Source: Epiperipatus broadwayi
Taxonomy: Eukaryota; Onychophora; Udeonychophora; Euonychophora; Peripatidae
NCBI GenBank assembly: GCA_028023455.1
Contig: JAQFVV010000352.1
Coordinates: 591,001 to 655,000 of the forward strand
Reading direction: 5' to 3'
DNA length: 64,000 nt
The notes beneath the pieces are model-generated. The model saw nothing but the letters and a program-made list of their open reading frames with translations, did no database searches and was not told the DNA's origin. The position numbers were made by a program, and so were the translations under genes. This document shows positions 24,621-38,355 of this stretch, piece after piece (the first letter of the stretch is position 1; the number at the start of each line of letters is the position of its first letter).

Positions 24621-27600
24621 GTAGATTTAGAAAATCAAAAAAATGTTCTATTTAATTGTGTGGTCTTCCGTGCTTTATACGATCTAGGGCAAATTCAAGT
24701 TCATCAACACCCAAATTCTATTTTATATTTTATACTGTTATTAGATAAGCAATATGTAAAAACTTCATACAATTTTTCTCTAGTGACGTTTTTTCTTATT
24801 ACAATCAATTTTTGGATCAGAAGTTCAATTTACTGTGTAATGTTGGCATCCTAGCCGATAAATAGTAAGAGTAGGTGTTGTTGTAAAAATAATTACTTCT
24901 ATAAATAACAAACATTCACATAAAAACAGATCTTAGGACTATGTGTATTCTAAAATATAGCTCTCCATGATCTATCTTTTTTTTCTGGTATCCCTCCAAT
25001 ATTTTAAAAGTTTGTCATCAGAATTTTCAGATTTTTGGTATACAAAAATTGACTATAAAAACTTTTTTTGTAATTTTCCCAACTTGCAATAAATTGCTTT
25101 CGATATGTATTAAATAATGGAATTTATGGCAGATATTGTTACCAATATATCTATATAATCCAGAAGAAATTGGAGATAATTTAATATTTTATTAAAAATA
25201 TTCAGTACATCAACTGCACTTATATTAGAATATCAACTACAGGAATGTGAATTTCAAAAGTGATTAAACTTGGTTTATGATGGTTATAGGGGAGGTGATC
25301 TAATATTAGTAGTTTATTACAAAAATTAAATCACTTTTTTTTGTTGAAAAAAAAAAAAAAATTGGAATTGTTTTTGTTCCCTGATTTGTTTCATTGAAAT
25401 GTTCCTCTTTGTTTGAAATCATAAGTGAATGTTGTTTAAATCCATTCAATCTAAAAATTGATGCTCCACATCACCATCTATTACACACCACCGACATCCC
25501 AACTTTTACAACTGAAACTGCCTATAAATGCCGAACTGATTGGGAAAATTGGAAAAAAGAACGATAAGAATAGTTTTCTATTGGGAGATTTAAAAATAAT
25601 ACACATATAAAAATTATCTATCCTAGAGATAATTACAAAATTATTTGAAATATCTTTAATATAAGTTGTTTACCTTGAAACTGCTTTGAAACAAAAGTAG
25701 CCATATGATCAATAGTTAAAATATAACAACAATTTTAAGAAACTATATATTTTAAAAGAATGATATATTTACTATTATGCAATTTTACTGGTACTGTACT
25801 GATCAATTCATTTGCAGAGGACCTTTATTTTTGATGTCAATATATCCTCTTATGTTAACATAAAACATTTTTGTCAAATCTTTGGTGAAAAGAAGATACT
25901 TTTATAGGGGTGTAACTGCAACTTTAAGACTGTTATTGTTGTCAACTTCAAATAATCATTTTTTGTGAACCGTAGAACCTCTATATCTTTATTTACGGTA
26001 CACATATTTACCATAACATCATCTGAATTTACTTGAAAAGCTGTGCTGTAAACACTTTCATAACTTGTTATTTTTAATTAACAATTATTTTTGTTAAGAT
26101 GATTGTTGTTTATATTTATTTTGAGTCATCCTTTTAAAAACTGATGTTTGCTATTTCAAGATGGATCAGAAAAAGTCTTATTTATCCAACAGTAATCGTC
26201 ATATAAAGTGACACAATTGAATATTTGTGTTACATAGAGTCTCGAAATATTTTAGTTAATGATACCAAGAAATTGAAGACATTTAGTACGTGCCCTCTGC
26301 AAAAATAAAAAAAAATTAAATGTATCTAAATAATAAAATGATGAAATATATATCTTAGGGAAGAGAAAAGTAATGTATTTCTCAAATTAGAAACATCAAA
26401 GTTAAGTACTCTGAGAGGTTCTGCTGAAAAGAATACATCATATCATTTTCATAAATCAGTTGTATTAAAACTATGGTATACGAAGCTACAACTAATCAAA
26501 TCAAGTAGCAGAAGAGAGTAGGTAAATTAAAAGTTTTAATATCTTTGAACTGAAAAATCAATCATAATTATGAGCTTCTATTTCAAAAAACAATCAAATG
26601 ATTAATTATTCACTTATCTTTAAACATAAAATAAAAAACAGTTAAACTTAAGGTTATGATTATTCAATTCTTTATTAGTACATTCCATCTTTTCTCAAAA
26701 CTACGAATAACACTATATATGATGAGATTTGGAAAAAAATATTCTATGAAGTAGTGAAAAATTTGAGATATTTGAATAAAATTCAAGGTGGTGTTAAACT
26801 GGTGTGTTTATTAGTTCTAAAGTCGTTTCCAAATTTATGATATTAGCCTTTACAACTGTTTATAGGATAGTTCATAATGCAGATGTTATAAATATAAGGG
26901 CGAGTTTTATATCTAAAATGAAAAACAATTCATAGTATAGATTTACATGACGCTACATATTACTATTGTATAAATATTTGTCATTGATGATTAACATCGT
27001 AAATGGTCGATAGTATATGAGCAAAATTATTTTTTAAAAATGTAGATTGATAGATAATAGCATTCATTTACGCTTGTAAATAGAAATTTAGAAGGAAATT
27101 TCTGATGATAAATGTACCTCACACACTCGATTTTTCTATTTTTAAATTAAAAATAATTATAGGTGATTTCATCGATATGTTATGATAACGTTGTTATAAT
27201 ATAAGGTTTTTTTTTTTTTTTTTTCAAATGTATTTTGTAAAAGTGATACATTGATATGTCTTCAATATATCTAAAATCATTGAACATTATATTTAAACAT
27301 ATTTTATATTCTAAATATTTATCAGGAGAATCACTTTGTCAATCTATAAATTATTGAGAATGAAGGCTGTGATAATATTGAATTTACTATTATAATAAAG
27401 TCTGAAGAAGTATGTTACTATTTATTTTTATAATAATCATATAGTTAAAAATACAATTCAAGGGATGACTACAATTTCATAAAACGTTGGATTTGCGGGA
27501 AAAAAAATGTTTTCGCCAAAAATCAAAAAATTGTTTAGCCACAATGCCAAAGAAACAGATTACAAATTGTATTTGGATATATACAAAATATGTATATTTT

Positions 27601-29542
27601 TAGTATTGGTTTATCTCCTCAAAAACCTTATTTTTATTTTTTTTATTTTTCTATTGTATTGGACACACCCATTTTCCATTTGTTTTCATGGTTAATAAGA
27701 ATAATGATTACAATACTGCAATAATCAGGTTCCCATAATTATATATCGAAGTAAATACTTACATTTCAAAAGAGGATTAACCTTGGCATCAGAAATTATA
27801 GTAATCTATAGTTATCAGTAATTAAGATTGAAACAATTAAATATGACAGTTATAATTTGATATGGTTGAATAACAAATTGAATCGATTTTTAAGGCTTAA
27901 ATAAAAATAATTATGGCAGAACAAAAATTCTAACAGTAAAAAAAATAATGAAAGTAAGGCTGCTAAAAATTGCTTCAATTAGTTAATAGATACAAAGAAA
28001 ACTAAAAGAAAATAATAATTTTATAGCAAGAACTAAGCAAAAAACAAATCCTTAAGAATAATATATGCACTGGGATTTTCATGACATATTCGGATAATAT
28101 TGAACTGCAATAACTTCGTAAATGAAATTGATATATATATATATATATGTAATATTGATTATACAAAAACAGCTTATTCACAATATAAAGTGTGAAGTCT
28201 TTGTGCTCAAACATATATTAACAACCGGTAATAGCATTTTACTATATTCTCTAATTTAATGATTTAAATAATTTGTCAGAATTATTTTGATTTAGTGGTA
28301 TAAACTGTCATTAAATAGATTGCTAAAAATGTAAAAATTATAAACTTCTTGACTTCATTAAAATTTGATCATAATGTAATTCTAATATACATACTGGATT
28401 CTTACATTTTGTTTAAAAGTTTAATGATTTAGGTGTGTGATGTAAATACATTTGTGACTGGTCAGACGATTTGTTTTTAAAGAGAAACATCATAATTTAT
28501 TATGACTGGAAATAACTACTTAAATATTTTATATTCAATAAAATACATGGCTAACAATTTTATTTATTATTGAAATATTGGAAATATAATAAAATCAGTA
28601 TGACATGATTATATAAAAAATTAATATGAGGAAGGGGATACATTTTGGTATAATGACACTATTTGTGGGAAAAAGTAATTTTTTTAAAAAAATTGCAATT
28701 GTATTAACAGTTAGATTTAAATAATGCAATTAAAACTGATATAAGAATAAAAAAACTGGTAAATGCAAATAAAATTATATAGTTATACTGAAAGTTTTTT
28801 TAGAAAATAATGAAAATAATGGCAAAGAAATTAAAGTAAGAATTCCAAGAGACTATAGTGTAAAGATATATTTGATCGCTTAAAATCAACAAAAGAATTT
28901 GCTTGCTTTTAATAAAAATATATCATAGATTTAGTCGCTTATAAAATAGATAGAAAATAAATTAAAATTTAAAAAAAAAAAAAAAATTATAAATGCAAAA
29001 TTTCCTAAGAGTACTAAAAAGTTGTGTGTTTAAAATATTATACTATTTAGGGACAGATAAATTATAAATCAAATATTAAAAGGAAATGTTTTACGCATAA
29101 ATTAATTTATTGTTACGTATGACTTGTTTTTCAATCAAAGAAGAAATAACAAAGATAATGAAAGTAACTTGTTTTTCACGTTTATATTGATTATATAGCT
29201 AAATCGTTATTGACAATTAAGTAAAATTTAAATTTATTTGTGTAAATTGTTAACTGTGAAGATCTTTAAAACGGCCTCAAAATAATTCTACCATCTCACA
29301 TACAAAATTATATCTGTATATGTTTAACATTCAATCAAACAAAATTTGTGTCCCGTTGTCTGAGGTCCCAACATTTATATGAAAAGCAAGTTTAGACAAT
29401 GTTAACTTCGAGAATAATATTTTACTCACTATTGATATAAATATATTGTCTTATTGATAGTTTAAAGATTTTTCATTACACAAATGTGCATAATATTTTA
29501 GTGATATATTATTAATATTATACATATATTCTTTTTTTTTAG
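24621..29542. other. Probable intron, no gene seen
   Basis: Long AT-rich stretch without recognised repeats or proteins. The only patch with mixed composition is 25,440-25,570, open in two overlapping frames (one 25,460-25,566 with TAYKCRTDWENWKKER, the other with PPTSQLLQLKLPINAELIGK). I could not assign either. Short open frames near 24,594, 27,507 and 28,002 look like chance. Confidence 0.4.
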
Positions 29543-30568
29543 AAAATAAAATTATCATTTGGGCCACATATTAACTATGTTAGAAAGAAATATAGAACCA
29601 TGCGCCTCGATTTCGAAGACAAACTTAGTAATAAATCGTATGTACATCTACAAAAAGCTAAAATACCAATAGATGATGTTAAGATAGAATATAATGGGAA
29701 AACACCCAGTTCAAAAGTAGTTTCTAAACGACAAAGATCAAAAAGTTATGATGAAGCATTTGGAAAAAGGAATGAAGAAAAACATAAAGCGACAGACAGG
29801 GCCAAAATTTCCCCAGATTCTAAGGATTTAGCAAAACAATCTCCCAAATTAAGAGAAAAAAAAATTAAAAAAGTTTTGCATAAAACAAAAAAATCTACAC
29901 ATTTACATGAACCCTTGGAAATTTCTAAGGAGAGACCTAACCTAAATGGAAATGAAGAAAATAAATATACTGAAACTATTAGAAGTGGAGTGGATGCGAA
30001 AGAGCTGAAAGAACATTTACATAAGTTAAAGAAAGAAAAGGAAAAAAAGGATATTAAAAACTCATCTACCTCTGAACAAAAAGATGGATCTCATCCAAAG
30101 TTACATAAATATAAAGATAAAAAAATGTATAATCATAAAAATGAGCTTGGGGAAATAGGTAAACCAGAGAAGAAAGAATATATCTCAGACAGAAAGCATA
30201 AGGATTCAGTCAAATCTGAACACAAAAAAGAAAAATCACTTACAGATAGTAAAAAATTAGTCATATCTGAAGACAAAAAAGATAAATACGATAAAAGGAG
30301 TAAAGAATTTGACTCATCTGGAAAGACAAAAGTGAAATCACATGAAAAAATTAAAAAATCAATCAAGGCTGATCATGTAGAAGACGCATCAGATAGAAAG
30401 CCTAAAATGTCATCCATAAATAGAGAAAAAGTAGATAGATTAGATCAAAAACCATTTGAATCTGTATATGATGCAAGCAAAGTAACAACAACTTCAACAA
30501 CTCAAGTAGAAATATTTCCCCTGTCAACACATGAAGTTAAAAAGAAAGAGAAACCACAAAAAAAATAA
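29543..30568 (+). CDS. Lysine-rich last exon of a host gene
   Basis: A strong polypyrimidine tract and acceptor (TTCTTTTTTTTTAG, AG at 29,541-29,542) precede an open frame of 341 codons that starts in phase 0 (KIKLSFGPHINYVRKKYRT), 19 codons before the first internal ATG at 29,600. The upstream frame is closed by the TAG of the acceptor itself, supporting splicing. The protein starts with a mixed-composition segment (MRLDFEDKLSNKSYVHLQKA) and then becomes a long Lys/Glu/Asp/Ser-rich, probably disordered tail with repeated K-x-K and HK/DKK motifs, typical of nuclear chromatin or RNA-linked proteins. The family is not recognised. Just after the stop, another lysine-rich frame (KDKHKQKSGKEFEKCYNK) follows A-runs, so this allele may have lost its last residues by an indel. 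Confidence 0.75.
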   Translation, partial: KIKLSFGPHINYVRKKYRTMRLDFEDKLSNKSYVHLQKAKIPIDDVKIEYNGKTPSSKVVSKRQRSKSYDEAFGKRNEEKHKATDRAKISPDSKDLAKQSPKLREKKIKKVLHKTKKSTHLHEPLEISKERPNLNGNEENKYTETIRSGVDAKELKEHLHKLKKEKEKKDIKNSSTSEQKDGSHPKLHKYKDKKMYNHKNELGEIGKPEKKEYISDRKHKDSVKSEHKKEKSLTDSKKLVISEDKKDKYDKRSKEFDSSGKTKVKSHEKIKKSIKADHVEDASDRKPKMSSINREKVDRLDQKPFESVYDASKVTTTSTTQVEIFPLSTHEVKKKEKPQKK

Positions 30569-30777
30569 TTTAATCCAACTGAGACTATAACAAAAACCAA
30601 AAAAAAAAAGATAAACATAAGCAAAAATCGGGCAAAGAATTTGAAAAATGTTACAATAAATGAAATGTGTACATCGTCAAAATTTTACAAACAATTATTA
30701 AAATAATTGTACAAACTAATTCAATGTATATATATAAATGGGTAAATATTATTTCTTTTTAAAATAATAAATTTTAC

Positions 30778-30783
30778 AATAAA
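30778..30783 (+). terminator. Poly(A) signal AATAAA
   Basis: AATAAA lies about 210 bp after the stop of the lysine-rich exon. A weaker AATAAA-like word is close by at 30,764. T-rich sequence follows. Confidence 0.5.
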
Positions 30784-31821
30784 ATCAGTTTTTACGTTAT
30801 ATATATATCAACCATGATTGATAAGTCGCAGATTGGTCTCTTTAAGTTTATGTCAGATTCTCCAATCTGTTTACTTTTTTCTGTACAATATATTAATAAA
30901 TGTTTTTATTTTATTCATGTATTTCACATATCGTCTCTTCATAGATTTTTTTACAATTTTAAAGATAAAATTTAGAACTTGAACTGTCCATATATTATTT
31001 GTTCATTGCTGACAGCGATATCTGTTTCTTTCATCTATGTATTTTGTTTTCAATAACAGTTTTTACATTTAACATACATCCGTCATTAATTTGTTGTATG
31101 GTATTGATACACACTATTTATTATTTGTTAATTGATAATGACTCAGATTCATAAGAAAAAAACTGAAGAAACACATCTATTATCAATCTTTTCAAACGCA
31201 GGCTTATTTATTTTTAATATTAAATTATTATTACAAAATCTACTATACCAAATTTAACTTTAGGATTAATGTCATCCCCTATGTTTCCATTGGGTACTAA
31301 TTATCTGACCAAGATAGTTGTTGCTGTTAATTTCTAATTTATAATTTCATGCTGTTCTGAAGGGTTATATACAAATACAACAATATCATCTTCAATATTT
31401 AGATTTCTCTAAATTCCCATTTTAATTTATAATTTTTTTGTATATGCCCATAATAAATTTAGAAGACATTGACTTATTCTGCTGTATACTCTTTTCACTG
31501 GTAATCTCCTTATTATTACTATGTAATCTAAATACTGTTGTTGCATTTAAATAAATAATTTTCTGAATATAATAATATACCGATCTTATATCTTAATGAT
31601 CCAATGATTTTAACCCCATAGATATACTTATAAAATCGAATTGCATTGTATAATCTACAAATCCAAAATATAATGGCAACTTTTTCTACAACTTTTCTCA
31701 CTTGTCAAAAAAAAAACCCTTCTAAATGCATCTTGCTCCTTCGATTGGTTATAATCCAATATTCACTGTAAATAAGTTGCTGTTATCTTGGAAAAAAATT
31801 GTATTGAATACTAATAACTCT
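30784..31821. other. Intergenic AT-rich DNA
   Basis: No coding frame, RNA gene or recognised repeat is visible between the poly(A) signal and the small minus-strand frame at 31,822. Confidence 0.4.
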
Positions 31822-32019
31822 CTAGTTTAATAACTTTTTATCAAACTTTTTAAGTAACAATTTTATGACTACATTCTTCCCGTTATCTGATATAATTTTA
31901 TCATTTAGACATTTAATGTATAATCTTGCAACATTTTTATATATTTTTTCATGTTTTAAAATATCAATATCATCTGCACATTTTCTTTTCATGGTAGTTA
32001 GAATTAAGTGACACGCCAT
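31822..32019 (-). CDS. Small lysine-rich open frame, uncertain
   Basis: 65 codons on the minus strand, with KRKCADDIDILKHEKIYKNV, LYIKCLNDKIIS and a basic end KKFDKKLLN. The residue mix is more protein-like than most short frames here, and an acceptor-like ATTATTACAG lies 40 bp upstream on the minus strand. It could be a terminal exon of a gene outside the window or chance. No family recognised. Confidence 0.2.
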   Translation of the reverse strand: MACHLILTTMKRKCADDIDILKHEKIYKNVARLYIKCLNDKIISDNGKNVVIKLLLKKFDKKLLN

Positions 32020-32421
32020 TATTTAAATGATGGGCAAATCAGAAGCTGTAATAATGTTAGGGAATGTTTTGTTTTCTTATTCATTATTATTATACGATTT
32101 TTAATAAATTTTATCTACATATTTTGAATGTCATCTATTTATTGAATAATAATATTATATATTCTTATTGCATAAGTAACTTTTCCTTTCCATATCATAC
32201 CGATATGTTATTTTATATTATTAAGATTTTTATTCTCTTATACTACTTTTTATCAATTCACAATTATATTTTTATATCATTATTAATTAGAAGGGAATGA
32301 ACCCCACATATTCAAAATCCTTTCAGACATCCGTTCCATGCTATACAGTATTATTATTTATTTTTCTTACTATTGTGCATAACGTTACATATTTTAATGG
32401 ATTATATATATATATATATAT

Positions 32422-35400
32422 TGTCACCAATAGAAAAGTGAAGAAGAGGGGGTAGGTGAAAGAAGAAAATAAGACGAAAGAAATTAAGAAGAGAGAAAAT
32501 AATGGTGGATGAGAAATCAGAGATAAGAAAAGAACGAAAGGAAGATCGACAAAAGAAGTGAAGAAAGAGAAATGATGAAGAAAAGAAAGAGGTAATCTAA
32601 GAGAAATGAGAAAGAAGGCGCTAATTGTAACCTATATAAAAGAAATGAAGAGATAAGATGAAGATAGGATGGGATAAAGTAGAGATGATAAAAGAAGAGA
32701 GATTAGATGGAATGAAGTTAAGGAGATGGAAATGAAAATGATAATGAAGATAAGACAAAGATGGAATGAAGAAGATGATGATGAAATGGAAGAGAGATGA
32801 GAGAGAAAGATGGGAATGAAGTAGAAGATAAAAGATATTAAGATGATGATGAAGCTAAGATGAGAAGGATATGATAAATAAGAGAAATGAATGTACTATT
32901 ACAGACTCTTATCGACTTGCCTCAGTGGGGTTACAATAAATTTAAGAAAGAATGATGATCCGAGATGTATAATCAGAGAGAGACCAAATCCAATGTCAAT
33001 GCAAATATAACTATTATAGCATATTAATAATTTACCACTAAACAATACAAAAAATAATGTAAATCATTAATTAATAGTTATTAGAGTTGGTCTACCATCT
33101 GATTACACACTCTGAATAACAATAAATGATGCTTTGTTTGGGAGGACTATCACTAAATTATAACTAACAAGGCAACAAGAGTAAACAATCTCAGGGGTTT
33201 TAAAACTAAACTCTTGTGCAAAATAAAGCTTTAAGTTGCCTAATAAATAGTTGCTATGATGAATAAACAGGTGAGTGATATCTTCGCTGACCGTAAAATA
33301 ACTATCTTATGTTCAATTATGGAGTAATAAGCAAAACAAATATCAATCCAAAGATTTGATGAATCAATCTAAATTAAAATTAATAATGGCCTATTACCCA
33401 AGACATCACTTGAGCAAGGAAAAGGGCAAGGATACTTTTTATACCTTTCCCCATACTCATAGTCAACCTACTAAGGACCTTAAATGCACATGGATTATAA
33501 AATTCTAAAAATATAAGATGATAATAGACAATGTGCAGCTAATGTAAAATAATGTGCAGCTTTTAAAATAGAAAATAATAAATAATCTTCTAAAGCATTA
33601 ATATTTTTTATTTCATTGCATAATCTTCAGTCTTAGAAGACATAGTGATAACTTAAAAATCAACTTTTAAATGAGTATTTAATTAAGTATCTGATATAAT
33701 GTAATTATATGTTACTGTGATTCAATCTGAGAATCACTTAGATTAGCATGGCTTGATAATTTAAACCAGTATCAAAATATATTTTATATACTTTATGATA
33801 TGTTTATGAACTTTTCAACTGAAAATTTTATGAACTGTAGAACTCACGACAATAATATTTTAAATATAAAAGCAAAGCAAACAGAAACAAAGCTTTTTAA
33901 AATAATAATAATATGGTTTATTAAGAACAATATAAAGAAAATATTTACAAACAAAATTTATTATAAATATTGCCACGATAGTGCTGGAATCTTTTTTAAA
34001 CCATTTTGACTCAACTTTATTTTTCATTTACAAAGTTATAACAACTTATATGGCTAAGTTACTGAGTATTCCTCTTAAACTCTTATAAACTGTTTATTTT
34101 TGAAAAAAAAAAAAACTATAAAATAAATAAATACATACAAGCGCAAGCAGAGGATATTTGATATTAAATTCTAATCTCTTTTAACAATTAGAGATTCCAA
34201 AACTTTAAACTTCAATTATAATGGGTTAAGTTTAATAAGCACAATTCCATTTTCATTGGAATATTTAATAATATTGTGGTGTTATCTAATAATCAGAATA
34301 ACCACACTAATAGGTTTAAATTTAATGCCCTAAGTTAAGCAAATGCAAACTGGAATAAACATATTCAGCATATATTTTTAAAAATTATTACTAGTTACAC
34401 TGACATTCCTAATATTATATCTAGTGATGTGTTTAAGAATATTTCTAGCTAACATTAAAATAATTAGATGTATGGGGCACTCACTCATCATAGGTCATTT
34501 ATATTCTTTTTAAATAAATTCTGTCCACATAAAATTATTACACTAAATGTTTTTTTTTTTTTAAAAAATTGAACTTTAAAATTTAAAAGACGTACAAATC
34601 CAGTGGCGAAAACTGTGGATGAACATATTAAAATGTGTGCCTTGCCTCTTATACCATATGCATAATTTACATACTTAAAAATAAATATAAATTATTGTTG
34701 GTTGGTTTGTGGATGATAAAACTATCATGATAGCACAATTGAATCATTGATATACCTATAAGCATTAAAATAGCTAACACAACCTGAAGAAGCAAAGTTC
34801 CTCAAACAAACATCTTGTCATAACATATCTAAAGCAAATGCAACATCACCTATTGTGGTAGAAGTAGCATTAATTACTCATGGATGATAGGCTAAAATAA
34901 GTACATATATACTCCACAGAGCTGAATAAGAATGTGGTGGCTTCCAAAATACCTAACTTTGAGGCAGAAAACAGGATGCCTGGATCTTGTATCAGTGCAT
35001 TAGGAACAGGAAAGATACACCACAAAAGTATGATCCTCTCTCATGGGATTCCAGTACTTCAAAAATGTGATAAGCATCACTAAAATACAACTATCTAGTA
35101 TACAATAATCCTCAATGGGAACAAGCACTATCACCTCATGGAAAAGCAATACAATAAGGATGGAGGACCTTGTCTACTCCATTAAACATACTCATAATAA
35201 TTAACAAAGTCTAACTCTATGAGGCTGGCAAATACTAAACTAATAACAAGATATAGACTTCACATAAAATAACTAAGTTATCACTAAAAATTTTAAAAAT
35301 ACAACATGTAGATTCAATGTAAGAACCAACAATGCAAAACTGTGTCAACTGACTAATATAAGAATTACTTAAAATTAAATGCATATAAAAATTCTAGGCA

Positions 35401-38162
35401 AAGATACAATGCACACATAATACAAGATTAAATACTAAAATATAGTGACTAGTGGACTTTAAAAGATTCCAAATTAATTGCAAAATTAGTAATTCTCAAT
35501 GCATATAAAATATTTGCAGTTATTATTGATGTAGCATTTATAAAACAAATGAATGGAAACCCTCTGATAAAACTTTTTGGCTGGTATAAAATAAGACTGA
35601 GTGAAATAACACCCATATAAATAAACTAAGACTGAGATATTATTCCAGGAATAAAATTACTGACTAGGAGTTAACTTGTGAAATGCTTAACAAATATAAT
35701 AATATAAATTACCTGAGAATTGCAGAATATCTATCTACTCATTCTAATAAACCCATTAAGATTAAAATTGTATCATTAGTTTACCTGGCATATTTGTGCT
35801 AAATTGTATTACACATTCTTTAAACAAAATATATAGCATAAATATTTTTCTGCTTTCTTTTTTTAAAACCAATATAACAGACAATAAAAAATAATAATAC
35901 AGTAACTTAAGTTCATAGTTTCAGCTCCGTACTGGTTTTTTTTTTTCCATCTAGACATGTATATAATTTATTGAGGATAATTTATCTGATGGTATTCAAA
36001 GCTTCTGGTCAAAACATTCATAAACATGGTAATGATTTCTAAAGAAAAACAAATATGTTTAATTGTTTCTTAAAGATATTTTTTCCTTTAAAGATATTTT
36101 TATAGTAAAACATTGAAATAATAAGAATAGGTCAGCATTAGAATGATACGTAAAACAAATTCTTCAGCTGAGAACATTTTTATAATGTCCTGGGTTTACA
36201 CGTACACTAATAGTTTTAGTATTCAATTCCATTTCTTTTTTAAAAGAATGTTTTTTAAAACAGTTTTTTTTATTGAATTATTTTCTCATATAATATTTTA
36301 AGATTTGTTTCCAAAGAATTTTTCTTTACTCTTCTCAACATAAGAGTAGAATTATTTTGCAATTAGAAAATTTCGTCTGTTTTAAAGCTATGAATAATTG
36401 TCACAAATTTACGTATAGATAAATGCAAAAATAACAGTTTATTATATATTCGACAGATAAAAGGTCCTCATTAATAATTGTAGTTTATAGCATTTTATCC
36501 AACTGTTTTAGAAGTATATAATTAACATATCATAATGAATAATGTATTTCTAGTTGAACATTAGGCAAAATGAATACTGTAATTATACTGTACATTTGAC
36601 AGATACAATTCATCCTTCCTTAATTTAATGCACAATATTTTTCTCTTTTATAACTATTTTAGAAACAAGCATTATTATAACAGGAATATCTTGAAATTAA
36701 TATCAGGTATCACTAATAGAATCTTGGACTTAAAATCAGTTTTAATAACAAGGATATTGATGCATTTTAACTATAATAAAGTTAAAATTACAAATGTCTT
36801 TCAATTTTCCTCGTTTAAGTTCTAGGCTACCTATAAAAGTTAAGTGCAATAAAGATATTTAGCCAAAGATATACTAACTTTTGAGATCCTAATTTTACTT
36901 TCTGGTAGATATATGTTATGCAATTACTAGATAAGATAAAAGATGTAAAATTTCATTTAAACACTTTTTACTATAGCTTTAACAGTTAATTGAAAGTTGA
37001 TATCAAAAAATGTTACCTTGTTTGGCAGTTGCAATTCATAAATATAGAACAATTAGATATACTTTTAACATACTTTTGCTTTTAATAAAAACAATAAACT
37101 TTAAAAAAATTACAACCTTTTTTATTAAGGAAAAGAAAAGTTTTCAGGAATCAGGAGCACACATCACAACAGTATAATATGGATAAAAATCTTCTATTTA
37201 TAACATGATAATTTCTACCAATCCCTCAATTTTCATGTCAATTTCTTTTTTAAAATAACCAATAAATACAAGTTATTTTATATTTAACTTAAACATTGTT
37301 TTAGATCAGCTGAGAAACTGATTACTGACACAATTGATCTAATTATTTGAAATTCATGTGATTTAATGGTTTCTAAATTACAAGTTAATCATTAATTTTT
37401 TTTTATGTAACATTTAAAAAAAATAATATTACATAAAATAAAACAGAAAAAAATAATATAAAATCAAACTAGTTTTATTTATCAAAATCTTTTTAAATAT
37501 TTAATTATAAATACCTTTTTTCATTCATTTATTTTAATCAATATTGTAGATAAATTATTAGTTCTTCATTTTCTTCATACAATTCCAATGAATGTACCTA
37601 TGCACACAGGGATGACCTTTTAACCTGACCTCTACTAGTTAATTATAACTTGTTTAAAAACTACAGACAAAAAATATTAAAGAATATTAAATTAGAAGTA
37701 ACTTTTAACAGGTCATTGCTAATATAGATTAAACATTTAAATATTATTTGACTGCTTTAATAAAATTTAAAGAATACTTTTAAATCAATTTGATACTATT
37801 TACTTTATTTATAATATTAACTTATTTATAGGTTATAAACTAAAAATGAACACAACAATAGTTACTTTATAATATATTTAACATTATTTATTAAATTACA
37901 AAACTATTCCTAATATTTCCTTTAAGTAAAGTTACTGTCTTACATCTACGTATCAAACTAATTACCACATGCTACTGACTTTTTACATATAATCATATTA
38001 AATTTAATAAATATTACAATACTATATATTATTATCTTATATTATTCACTAATTAATTAATTTCTTCTAATTTTATCATTATTTCTTAAAAATCAGACAA
38101 TAACGAATAAATAGTTAAGCTAAGATAAACTCTGGCACCTGTTAGAGCCAGATGAAATTTCA

Positions 38163-38219
<57 letters not shown>

Positions 38220-38224
38220 TTCCA
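32422..38224 (-). repeat. Solo LTR of the Gypsy-1 family (~5.7 kb)
   Basis: It begins TGTCACC directly after a (TA)n tract (about 32,403-32,421) and carries the Gypsy-1 LTR landmarks in order. These are the GA-rich start, CAGTGGGGTTACAATAAATTTAAG near 32,923, GGGGCACTCACTCATCA near 34,474, the ATGCAACATCACCTATTGTGG block near 34,839, the CTCTCATGGGATTCCAG block near 35,036, and the ATTATCATTATTTCTTAAAAATCAGACAAT end near 38,075. There is no internal region and no partner, so it is a solo LTR, presumably left by recombination between two LTRs. The right end is ambiguous: ATTTCA at 38,162 followed by (TA)n, or TTAGATTCCA at 38,224 with (TA)n grown inside the LTR. Confidence 0.85.
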
Positions 38225-38355
38225 ACCAGTCACCACCTAAACATTCACAGTAAATATAGTAAACAATATTTCTCACTGCTGTCAAGGTAACCTTCTCACC
38301 TTTTTAATAGCAAGAATGGAAATCCATTCTTACTAATGGTCCATTGAATATATAT
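38225..38355. other. Short spacer between LTR elements
   Basis: Unique sequence ending GAATATATAT against the TGTACC start of the next element. No feature seen. Confidence 0.5.

Noticed and set aside
24594-24854. 86-codon plus-strand open frame
   Set aside because: No Met at its start codon and no family likeness. It overlaps the more plausible small exon in another frame.
30133-30366. Minus-strand frame opposite the lysine-rich exon
   Set aside because: Shadow of the host exon; Ser/Phe/Leu-rich as expected from reversed Lys/Glu codons.
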